DNA of 5,979 nt from Pseudomonadota bacterium. Lineage in GTDB: Bacteria; Pseudomonadota; Alphaproteobacteria; Micropepsales; Micropepsaceae. The notes under the pieces were generated by a model, which was given only the letters and a program-made list of their open reading frames with translations, searched no databases and was not told where the DNA came from. Shown here one piece after another: positions 1 through 5,708 of this stretch (positions within the stretch are counted from its first letter, which is position 1; each line of letters starts with the position of its first letter). The translations under genes were made by a program, and so were the position numbers. The stretch spans positions 1 to 5,979 of the forward strand of contig JAKBAU010000224.1 in the NCBI GenBank assembly GCA_021808875.1, given 5' to 3'.

Positions 1-121
1 CGATGCGGCGGTAATACTCGGGCGAGGTGAAGTCGGGGGCGGCCTTGGGGTGGCGCCATGAGCCGACGAAGTTGCTGCAGTTCTGGGCTTGCAGGAAGCC
101 CACCAGTGTCATTTGGCGCAT
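1..121 (-). CDS. N-terminal fragment of an NtaA/SnaA/DszA-family FMN-dependent monooxygenase
   Basis: Only the first 40 codons are in the window; the gene continues past the left edge. The reading begins MRQMTLVGFLQAQNCS and continues through NFVGSWRHPKAAPDF to SPEYYRRI. The tryptophan-Arg-His-Pro patch followed by a tyrosine-rich helix is typical of the start of the bacterial-luciferase-like (LLM) monooxygenases of the NtaA/SnaA/DszA group. These cytoplasmic enzymes use reduced FMN, supplied by a separate reductase, to oxidise organic substrates such as chelators, sulfur heterocycles or sulfonates. The substrate cannot be read from this fragment. The ATG at 121 is chosen because a GGGGGA ribosome-binding site (137-132) lies 10 bases upstream; a second in-frame ATG at 112 is less well spaced. 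The gene points away from the tRNA and is probably host backbone, not part of the accessory region to the right. Family call fairly sure, exact function unknown. Confidence 0.82.
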   Translation of the reverse strand, partial: MRQMTLVGFLQAQNCSNFVGSWRHPKAAPDFTSPEYYRRI

Positions 122-153
122 TTGCCTGGTTTCCCCCAGCCGTATTCCGCACC

Positions 154-181
154 TTTCTACACCGCGGCGGAAAGATCGCAA
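154..181 (-). promoter_or_regulatory. Possible promoter of the monooxygenase gene
   Basis: On the minus strand TTGCGA (181-176) and TAGAAA (159-154) are separated by 16 bases and lie 33 bases upstream of the chosen ATG at 121. The match to sigma-70 hexamers is moderate and there is no independent support, so this is tentative. Confidence 0.3.
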
Positions 182-199
182 AAGCCGTCGGAAAGGCGC

Positions 200-228
200 T
201 TGCATTCGCAAACGATCCCGCATAGAAG
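200..228 (+). promoter_or_regulatory. Probable promoter of tRNA-Gly
   Basis: TTGCAT (200-205) and TAGAAG (223-228) are separated by 17 bases and lie 18 bases before the mature tRNA 5' end. The stretch after the -10 begins with a GC-rich run (GCGCC), as is common for stringently controlled stable-RNA promoters. The -35 element matches TTGACA only in its first half. Position and spacing are the main support. Confidence 0.45.
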
Positions 229-246
229 GCGCCACCTGATCGGAGC

Positions 247-321
247 GCGGGCGTAGCTCAGGGGTAGAGCACAACCTTGCCAAGGTTGGGGTCGAGGGTT
301 CGAATCCCTTCGCCCGCTCCA
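247..321 (+). tRNA. tRNA-Gly (anticodon GCC)
   Basis: A full cloverleaf can be folded by eye. The acceptor stem GCGGGCG (247-253) pairs with CGCCCGC (311-317), followed by discriminator T318 and an encoded CCA (319-321). The D arm carries GCTC/GAGC. The anticodon stem CAACC (272-276) and GGTTG (284-288) encloses loop TTGCCAA, giving anticodon GCC (279-281), which reads GGC and GGT/GGC-type glycine codons. The T arm is GAGGG-TTCGAAT-CCCTT. The U73 discriminator is normal for bacterial tRNA-Gly. It stands alone on the plus strand with its own promoter and terminator. Its 3' end faces the minus-strand accessory genes, the usual orientation for an integration target. Confidence 0.98.
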
Positions 322-347
322 GATTTTCTTAATGAAATCAGAGTGTT

Positions 348-373
348 AAAGTGGTCCTTCGGGGCCGTTTTTT
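348..373 (+). terminator. Rho-independent terminator of tRNA-Gly
   Basis: The stem GGTCC (353-357) and GGGCC (362-366), one G-T pair included, closes a TTCG tetraloop and is followed by six T residues (368-373). Upstream A residues (348-350) can extend the stem by pairing with the T tract. It lies 26 bases past the tRNA CCA, so it most simply ends the tRNA transcript. Confidence 0.8.
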
Positions 374-420
374 GCTTCCCCGCCCATCGGGTCGGTGCCG
401 GGGAAGCACCGGGGAAGCAA
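372..420. repeat. 11-bp tandem repeat with a matching inverted copy
   Basis: CCGGGGAAGCA occurs twice head to tail (398-408 and 409-419). TTGCTTCCCCG at 372-382 is the exact reverse complement of CGGGGAAGCAA at 410-420, so the segment can fold as a long hairpin or use either tandem copy. GGTGC (394-398) and GCACC (406-410) form a competing smaller hairpin. It begins inside the T tract of the tRNA terminator. The role is unknown: a back-up terminator, a protein-binding site or a recombination scar are all possible. Confidence 0.6.
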
Positions 421-601
421 GCGGGATCATGCCGCGGGATAAGCCCGGCGGCATTTGGCACGGGCGATACGGTCATTTCATGCCGCTCGGCGCGACCAGC
501 AGGCTCTGTCGGGGGTATGTCCCCGCCAAGCGGACGCATGGCACTGAGTGCCCCCGACCCTCCAGGGACGGTCATACCGATGAGACTGGGCTGCTTTACC
601 A
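421..601. other. Intergenic stretch with several hairpins and no convincing gene
   Basis: No reading frame here looks like a real protein. Three inverted repeats can be seen. ATGCCGCGGG (429-438) pairs with CCCGGCGGCAT (444-454) around a 5-base loop with one bulge. CGGGG (510-514) pairs with CCCCG (521-525). GGCACT-G-AGTGCC forms a 13-bp near-palindrome (540-552). GTCGGGGG (508-515) is also the inverse of CCCCCGAC (551-558), enclosing the last palindrome. None is followed by a T run on the minus strand, so no clear terminator for the toxin gene is visible. The cluster may be a REP-like element or the untranslated tail of the toxin mRNA. Confidence 0.5.
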
Positions 602-1126
602 TCACCGCTCAGAGCTCCCTGCCGCCATGCGCATTGGCAGCACCAGCCGAAACGAGTCGGGCAGCCGCACGAACCCATGGGCCGCGTAGAAGCCGGCCGC
701 AGCCTCGCCCAGCGCATCGACCATGACCATGGAGGAGCCGACAGTGCCGGCGCTGTCGAACGCGCGCCGCAACGCATCCGCCAGCAGCACGGCCCCAAGC
801 CGCTGTTCCTGACGTTCCTTCGCGACAGCCAGGCGACCGATCAGCGTGGCGCTCACCAGAGGGTAGCGCGGGACGTACTTGCGCGCCGCCTCCGGCACAT
901 CGCCCTGCGAGACCGCCATGGCGCACAGCGTGTAATAGCCCAACACCTGGGTCGGCTCGCTGACCTCGCTCAGGATGAAGACGGCGTTCGCCTTTCGGCG
1001 CACGTCCTGGCCAGCCTGGGTCTTGAGGTAGCGGTCCAGGGTTTCCCCCCCGCAGGTAAAGCTGCCACGGTCGTGCGCCTCCCCGAGCAGCACGATCCGA
1101 AGGTCCTCCGATGGCCGTTTCCCCAT
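602..1126 (-). CDS. GNAT-family acetyltransferase toxin (TacT/AtaT-like)
   Basis: A 174-aa cytoplasmic protein with a single GNAT fold. Related toxins of DUF1778-GNAT modules acetylate the amino group of the amino acid on charged tRNAs and so stop translation. Visible landmarks: an N-terminal segment HDRGSFTCGGETLDRYL (18-34) typical of this toxin group; strand GYYTLCAMAV (63-72); strand LIGRLAVAKE (95-104) leading into the acetyl-CoA pyrophosphate loop QEQRLGA (106-112); and FYAAHGF (146-152) with the likely catalytic Tyr147. The length is normal for the family. Arg109 replaces the first glycine of the usual QGRGLG-like loop, a variation I believe occurs in relatives. The ATG follows directly on the antitoxin stop (TGAATG) with no strong ribosome-binding site of its own, so translation is probably coupled. 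Which tRNA is modified cannot be told. Family call is firm; toxicity is inferred from context. Confidence 0.9.
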   Translation of the reverse strand: MGKRPSEDLRIVLLGEAHDRGSFTCGGETLDRYLKTQAGQDVRRKANAVFILSEVSEPTQVLGYYTLCAMAVSQGDVPEAARKYVPRYPLVSATLIGRLAVAKERQEQRLGAVLLADALRRAFDSAGTVGSSMVMVDALGEAAAGFYAAHGFVRLPDSFRLVLPMRMAAGSSER

Positions 1127-1417
1127 TCACGACACGACCCGGCGCTTATGGTCTGCAAACGCCCGCTGGAGCCGCTCGCTGGGCGCCGGGGGGCTGACCA
1201 GAGCGTCGAAGAAGACAGCCCGGTCACGGTCGGACAGGACGAGCGTATCATGCTCCGCAATCGTCCGCCGTGCAGCGTCCGTGAGCGCGGTCATGCAAAA
1301 ATCCGTCAGTTTGCGCCGTTCGAGCTGCGCCGCCCGTTCGATCAACGCCTTAGTCGGTTCATCGACGCGAAACCCAAGCCGTTCTTCCCGAAGCCGTCGG
1401 TCGATCTTTGCTGGCAT
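1127..1417 (-). CDS. DUF1778 ribbon-helix-helix antitoxin (TacA-like)
   Basis: A 96-aa protein. Residues 12-18 (ERLGFRV region) form the DNA-binding strand, followed by two helices (about 20-32 and 36-52), the layout of a ribbon-helix-helix dimer. The rest (about 55-96), with SDRDRAVFFDALVSPPAPSE, is the tail that in this family wraps and blocks the GNAT toxin partner. Such antitoxins also bind their own promoter and repress the operon, usually together with the toxin. The start at 1417 is supported by a strong GGAGGT site nine bases upstream, and the first residues MPAKIDRR fit relatives. The gene ends exactly one base before the toxin ATG. It is transcribed first, as expected for an antitoxin. 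Family assignment is confident. Confidence 0.92.
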   Translation of the reverse strand: MPAKIDRRLREERLGFRVDEPTKALIERAAQLERRKLTDFCMTALTDAARRTIAEHDTLVLSDRDRAVFFDALVSPPAPSERLQRAFADHKRRVVS

Positions 1418-1426
1418 GCAATGGTC

Positions 1427-1432
1427 ACCTCC
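1427..1432 (-). promoter_or_regulatory. Strong Shine-Dalgarno of the antitoxin gene
   Basis: GGAGGT on the minus strand, nine bases before the ATG at 1417. It fixes the antitoxin start. It is far stronger than anything before the toxin ATG, which fits the need for excess antitoxin. Confidence 0.8.
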
Positions 1433-1437
1433 AGCAA

Positions 1438-1468
1438 TACATGTACGTCGATTGGACTAACTTTTCAA
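1438..1468 (-). promoter_or_regulatory. Probable toxin-antitoxin promoter with overlapping palindromic operator
   Basis: On the minus strand TTGAAA (1468-1463) and TACATG (1445-1440) are spaced by 17 bases. The -10 hexamer overlaps the perfect 8-bp palindrome TACATGTA (1438-1445), a sensible place for the ribbon-helix-helix antitoxin to bind and block transcription. The -35 hexamer contains the TGA stop codon of the upstream membrane-protein gene, so promoter and gene end are physically merged. The predicted transcript would begin near 1433, just before the Shine-Dalgarno. The -10 match is only 3 of 6, so the exact boxes are uncertain. Confidence 0.5.
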
Positions 1469-2280
1469 GATGCGCTCGGGCTGCCGCTTTTCGGTGCTCG
1501 GCCCTTCGGCTTGGCGACTGACGGAGGGGGCAGCGACGCCAGGAGCCGCTCTGCATAAGCCACGCCCGCGTCCCATACGCGCGGCGGCCGAACGACAAAC
1601 ATTAGAAAGGCTATCCAAAGGCAGAGGAGCGCAAACGCGGCCATCTGGGCGGCCGATGCATCTCGAGCAATCGCCCAGATCGGGATGTTGCTGGTCGCCA
1701 TTTGGACGGTCCGAGCTGCAGCAATGGCGACCGACGCGCAAATGGCCAATAGGACTGCTGCCACTCTCATGCCCAGCAGATTGCGCCAGAAGCCGTAGGC
1801 GATATTGTCATCATGGATGAGTGGATATTTGGGGCCGCGCCGTAAGTCGATCAGACGACGGATCACCGCTCGGTAAATGCCGTCGGCCGCGTCCGGATCC
1901 TGCGCCTCTGCGCTGGCGTCTGGCAGCCGGAAGTCTGGCGCAAGGTCCTGCAGCGCTGCGTGGTAAGCAAGCTTGGTCGGCATCTCAATCGTATTGTCTC
2001 TAAAACGCAGAACGATCTCCGTCGGAAACCCGCCCCAGCGCTGCTTGAGCTTATGCTGCACGGCACGGCCACGCGACCTGGCCATGCTCGCAAACAGATA
2101 GAGTACACCGGTCATCACGACGCCCGATCCGATGGTCCGATAGATATTCCCGGTGACGATCTGAGGGAACGCAATCAGCAAACTGCCCCCTGGAACAAGC
2201 GGTGCCAGGAGCCCTGGCGTTATTCGGGCGAGTATGTCGTAGCGATCGAACATCCGAAATAAGCGCACCGATTCAGTCAT
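1465..2280 (-). CDS. Four-segment membrane protein, last gene of the E2-E1-JAB operon (candidate effector)
   Basis: A 271-aa protein I cannot place in a named family. It has two pairs of hydrophobic segments: about 22-43 (PGLLAPLVPGGSLLIAF core) and 49-67, then about 170-190 and 210-230. A polar region of roughly 100 residues lies between the pairs. The basic run after the second segment (ARSRGRAVQHKLKQR) suggests that the central region is cytoplasmic. The tail is rich in Pro, Lys and Ser. No catalytic motif is visible. As the terminal membrane component of a defence-like operon it could be a pore-forming effector or anchor; the two-plus-two layout recalls S-4TM effectors, but I see no sequence match that proves it. 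Start choice: GAGG (2293-2290) lies nine bases before the ATG at 2280 but only three before the ATG at 2286. Either start overlaps the end of the MBL gene (by 8 or 14 bases), implying coupling. Confidence 0.75.
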   Translation of the reverse strand: MTESVRLFRMFDRYDILARITPGLLAPLVPGGSLLIAFPQIVTGNIYRTIGSGVVMTGVLYLFASMARSRGRAVQHKLKQRWGGFPTEIVLRFRDNTIEMPTKLAYHAALQDLAPDFRLPDASAEAQDPDAADGIYRAVIRRLIDLRRGPKYPLIHDDNIAYGFWRNLLGMRVAAVLLAICASVAIAAARTVQMATSNIPIWAIARDASAAQMAAFALLCLWIAFLMFVVRPPRVWDAGVAYAERLLASLPPPSVAKPKGRAPKSGSPSAS

Positions 2281-3379
2281 CGTCATACGCCTCGACCACT
2301 TGGGAAAAATTCATTGCAGTCGCTGGACCGTAGCCCGCGCGTTGCGGGAAGCCCGAGCCGAAACAGGTCGCGACGCCTTGCGTCCCAAGCACGCGTGCGC
2401 CGCGTCGCATGAAGGCGTTAATGACGATCTTGCGCGGGTGAGAACTGTCGTCTTTCGGCGCGGACACGACGGCAGTGAAATGCGGAGTCTGCGCCTCCGA
2501 GACAATGGGTCCGATCAGGCGGTTGAGGATCGTTGGGCCGACGTTTCGGCGGCTGCCGTGATGGGGCACCTGAACCAGGGCGAAGTTGCGCAGCACGAGG
2601 CCGCGCGCCTCGGCAAAGGAAGCCGCCCAGTCAAGACAAAGGTTTCCCGCGTCGCCTGTCAAAAGGATGGGCTTCCATCCATCAAACTGGCCGTAGAGGA
2701 CAACGCTACTTTCGTTGCGAGCACCTGTTTCGCCGCCGTCGCGCAGCCGCTCGAAGCCCCAAGCTTCCCAAATGTTGGTGGCTGTCTTGGCAAGTGCGTC
2801 AAGCAACCCCTTCAAGATGCCCTGGTCCGCGAAGTCGGACATATTGCCGGACGCACGCGGCGTATCCGGGAAGTGAGAGACCAGTTGCGGGTAGATATGT
2901 CGCGGCGGCGATAACACGGTGAATGGCCCGATGACCGCACCGGCAAAGGGCTCCATTACCGGAATGCCTTTCCTACCCGCCATAGCGACGATTTCGTTGA
3001 TGACGTCGTATTCGGCCTTCAGCCGTGTGGTCAGGCCATCGACGGTCCACCGTGAATCCTGAAGGTGCGGCAGGATCGCCTCTGCATGCCACCAAGGGAC
3101 ATGGGTCCAAACGCAGCGAACGTCGGCCTTCTCCAAAATGACGCGGGCGCCGGAGGAGTGGTCGATATCCGGATGAGTGATGATCAGGTCGCGCACGATC
3201 GGCACAGAACCGCCGCAAATCGATGTCAGATGCGCCATCAGTGTCTCACCGGAGGCGGTCGTACCACCATCCACGACGATGAGCTGAAAGTTGTTAGGCT
3301 CGCCAAAGCGGACTGCGATGGCATCGCCCGCGCGAGATTTTTCGCCCACCGGGAGGAACTCGACTTCCAGGCCGGTCAT
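2273..3379 (-). CDS. ComEC/Rec2-like metallo-beta-lactamase-fold hydrolase
   Basis: A 368-aa predicted soluble protein. It opens like the MBL domain of ComEC (VEFLPVG...GDAIAVRFG, 5-26), then LIVVDGG (33-39). The first metal motif is THPDIDH (68-74: His69, Asp71, Asp73, His74), followed by LLTGDAG (239-245, Asp243), the ComEC-type signature VPHHGS (271-276) and a late His314 in SSHPRK. The core active site therefore looks intact. About 165 residues separate the first motif from the GDAG motif, much longer than I recall for minimal ComEC domains, so an inserted region is likely. No ComEC membrane channel is attached. ComEC-type MBL domains are linked to DNA strand degradation, but nucleotide or other ester substrates are possible. 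The ATG at 3379 is chosen because it overlaps the stop of the fusion gene as ATGA. Extending the frame upstream would only read through the JAB-coding region in another frame. Confidence 0.88.
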   Translation of the reverse strand: MTGLEVEFLPVGEKSRAGDAIAVRFGEPNNFQLIVVDGGTTASGETLMAHLTSICGGSVPIVRDLIITHPDIDHSSGARVILEKADVRCVWTHVPWWHAEAILPHLQDSRWTVDGLTTRLKAEYDVINEIVAMAGRKGIPVMEPFAGAVIGPFTVLSPPRHIYPQLVSHFPDTPRASGNMSDFADQGILKGLLDALAKTATNIWEAWGFERLRDGGETGARNESSVVLYGQFDGWKPILLTGDAGNLCLDWAASFAEARGLVLRNFALVQVPHHGSRRNVGPTILNRLIGPIVSEAQTPHFTAVVSAPKDDSSHPRKIVINAFMRRGARVLGTQGVATCFGSGFPQRAGYGPATAMNFSQVVEAYDDD

Positions 3380-5691
3380 GACGCCGCCTGCGGGGTCGGA
3401 GGCGACCGTTCGGTCAGGTTGTCGGCCAGCACCCCGGTATAGCCTCCTGGGGTGCGGATGAGCAGCACAGACGGAGCGAGACGTGCCAGTGCGACAGTCC
3501 TTGCAGTCGCGTGGTCGAGCCCCGACGGGCCTGAGACCGCGAGGTGGCTGTGCCAGGTGCCGAGACAATACAGCGTTCCGCCCGCTCGGTCGGTGTAGCT
3601 GCGGATTGCCGTATTGACCCCGCCTGTTCCCAGGACGAACTCATTGACTGACCGGCGGCTATCGGGTGGAGCAGCCAGCACATCAACGATGTGAATCGAT
3701 CGGGCGGCTTCCGAAAGTCTTCCCATCAAAATGCCACCCGTCTCTACAGCCGGCCAGCGCGCGACCTCCTCGACGATCAAGGCGTGTGCCCGCGGGCCGA
3801 GACGGACGGTCCAATTCCCTTTGCCTTCGATCGACACCAGATGGGTCGGCATCATCTCCTGCTGAATCCAGGACATGCTGAGACCGTCCTTCTGGATCAT
3901 CCCAATCAGGATTCTTCCCTGCGGGGTCGGTTTAGGTTGGTGAAGGCGCTCCCGAATCACCTCCGCCATGGGAGCCGCCATCATGGAAATCCGTGCGTCG
4001 GAAATCGCCATGGTGAGCGACCCGCAGCCTTCGCCGATCCGTTGACGGCTAACGCTTTCCGGCCCCAAAACGAGCGGGCGAAGCCGGGCATGAGTGCCAA
4101 TCATAGCATAGGCTTCGGCCATCAGATCGAGGCAATTCGGATTCCGATCAGTTCCCTCCATCGTCATCAGGCCGATCGCGCCATCGGCATAAAGCATCGT
4201 CTCGACGACCAGCGGCAGAGTGCCGGGTGCCTCTCCGCCAATAGCTTCGCGCGCAACGAGCGACGCGGTCGCGTTGACCAGCAAGCTGGCTTTTTTCGGT
4301 AGCACGCGCCGCCGCTCGGCCGTGTGCCGCAGCAGAGACACGACATCCATGTCGCAAGCCTCGGCGTTTTGGTTAAGACCGCCAATGGCATCGGCGAATG
4401 CTTTGGCCTTTCCTCCAAGCCAAGATCTAAACAAACGGCCTCGCTCCGGGACCAACGCATGCCTTGCCGCGTTGTGCGGGCTTAGCGACGCTCGATCGAT
4501 TACCCACGATGGTGCCGCGCCGGCGCGGGCGAGGTGCAGCCCAATTTTAGATCCAAGGCTTCCTGCGCCAAGCAAAACCCATAAGGGCGACGTGGCCGCG
4601 TTGTCATTGCCAGACAATCGGCGCAGCAACGGTACTGAGACGATATCCCGATGGCCGGCTGGCCGCACAGGCGTTGAGCCCCCAGCGGCAAAAAGGTCAG
4701 GAGCCCCAATATCCGTTATATACGGACACAGTTCCAAAACGCTATCAGTGCCGATCAGGGGAAAAGGGCGGCGCGCTATCAGGATAATCGCGATTGGCCA
4801 ACGCCAGCGCGCTGTGAGGTTCGAAGCGCACTGGCGAAGCCAATCTAGGCCGGAACGCAGCGGCTCCTCGCACCCGTAGAGAGATGCACGCTCGCGCAGG
4901 GCGGCAATGGTATTGACGGTTTCCGGATGGTATTCGCTTGCAACGACCGGCACGCCGGAGGGCATCTTTCCGGACCAGACGATCAGACCGAGCGAGGAGC
5001 CGCGCGCGGTATCGTCACTGCCCGGCAGGTTTTTTTCCGACATGAGCTTCCTCAGTGACTCTGTGTTCAGAGCCATGGAGGCGCTGTCGATGATACCGTA
5101 GGTAATTTTCTCCTCATCGGGCCTGCCGACCCGCAAATAGTCGAACCGCAAGACCGCGCGACCCGCGTGGCGAGTGACCAAGCCGCGCAGATGCGCCGCA
5201 TCGGCCACGATCACGTCATCCAGCGAATCCCGCCTTACGGGTTCCCATCCATGCTGGGGATCGATCAGGCGCCCCAACGCAGCATTTTCGAGCCATAAGA
5301 CAAGTTGGTCGACTACACCGAACAAACCACGCTGCTGCAACAACTCGCTTGGCCGCCCATCGACGATGCACGGCTCAGGCGGATCGTTTGCATTGCCGGG
5401 CTGGACATGGGCCAAGGAGCGGTCGAAATCTTGGCGAAGGGTCAGTAACGGTGCCCGTAGTGGATAGGTGGATGGAAAACAAAACGTAATATTCTCAATC
5501 GACCGCACGCCGTTGGGGCTTGTGCCATCCGCCATCCAAGCATTTGGCAGCGCGACACGAATACTGACATCAACGCTGACAGCACCATTGGACCGAACGA
5601 CCGGCACACCGACTTCCGCGACCGCGTTGTGGCCGGCGAGTTGACGAAGCCCACGTTCAATCGCGTCAGATGGCTGGTGATCCTGCGCCAT
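3376..5691 (-). CDS. E2-E1-JAB triple fusion protein (ubiquitin-like conjugation and deconjugation)
   Basis: A 771-aa predicted cytoplasmic protein with three modules. Residues about 1-145 form an E2/UBC-like domain: YPLRAP (76-81), then Cys108 in PPEPCIVDG as the likely thioester cysteine, then a helix with LVLWLENAA. No HPN motif is seen, as is common in bacterial E2s. Residues about 150-365 are a linker of unknown fold. Residues about 366-600 are a ThiF/E1 adenylating domain: nucleotide loop GAGSLGS (375-381), Asp399, SPHNAARH (404-411) with Arg410, and Lys428. Cys520 (NPNCLD) or Cys556 (EGCGSLT) is the candidate catalytic cysteine. Residues about 630-760 are a JAB/JAMM peptidase: Glu650 in VETGGILMGR and WHSH...SGLD (His714, His716, Ser723, Asp726). 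The E2-E1 order matches CBASS Cap2; there the JAB protein (Cap3) is separate. The ATG at 5691 is 17 bases past the preceding stop and has only a weak ribosome site, so coupling is likely. All three active sites look intact. The target is unknown. Confidence 0.92.
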   Translation of the reverse strand: MAQDHQPSDAIERGLRQLAGHNAVAEVGVPVVRSNGAVSVDVSIRVALPNAWMADGTSPNGVRSIENITFCFPSTYPLRAPLLTLRQDFDRSLAHVQPGNANDPPEPCIVDGRPSELLQQRGLFGVVDQLVLWLENAALGRLIDPQHGWEPVRRDSLDDVIVADAAHLRGLVTRHAGRAVLRFDYLRVGRPDEEKITYGIIDSASMALNTESLRKLMSEKNLPGSDDTARGSSLGLIVWSGKMPSGVPVVASEYHPETVNTIAALRERASLYGCEEPLRSGLDWLRQCASNLTARWRWPIAIILIARRPFPLIGTDSVLELCPYITDIGAPDLFAAGGSTPVRPAGHRDIVSVPLLRRLSGNDNAATSPLWVLLGAGSLGSKIGLHLARAGAAPSWVIDRASLSPHNAARHALVPERGRLFRSWLGGKAKAFADAIGGLNQNAEACDMDVVSLLRHTAERRRVLPKKASLLVNATASLVAREAIGGEAPGTLPLVVETMLYADGAIGLMTMEGTDRNPNCLDLMAEAYAMIGTHARLRPLVLGPESVSRQRIGEGCGSLTMAISDARISMMAAPMAEVIRERLHQPKPTPQGRILIGMIQKDGLSMSWIQQEMMPTHLVSIEGKGNWTVRLGPRAHALIVEEVARWPAVETGGILMGRLSEAARSIHIVDVLAAPPDSRRSVNEFVLGTGGVNTAIRSYTDRAGGTLYCLGTWHSHLAVSGPSGLDHATARTVALARLAPSVLLIRTPGGYTGVLADNLTERSPPTPQAAS

Positions 5692-5708
5692 GGTGGCGGG
5701 TGCGACCG

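Noticed and set aside
398..419. Tandem repeat as a CRISPR or satellite array
   Set aside because: There are only two adjacent 11-base units without spacers, far too few and too short.
258..605. Minus-strand reading frame of 115 codons overlapping the tRNA, ending in GEGIRTLDPNLGKV-like residues
   Set aside because: These residues are the antisense translation of the tRNA-Gly itself, a familiar annotation artefact; the rest lies in the hairpin-rich intergenic stretch.
677..1558. Long plus-strand reading frame of 293 codons
   Set aside because: It lies antisense to the recognisable GNAT toxin and DUF1778 antitoxin, has no domain features and no good ribosome site; it is a GC-rich shadow frame.
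2300..2914. Plus-strand reading frame of 204 codons inside the MBL gene
   Set aside because: It is antisense to an MBL gene with intact metal motifs and has no recognisable domain.
3380..3568. Upstream extension of the MBL protein by 63 residues
   Set aside because: The extension is an out-of-frame reading of the JAB-coding region, Arg- and Pro-rich without structure; the ATGA overlap start gives a normal ComEC-like N-terminus.
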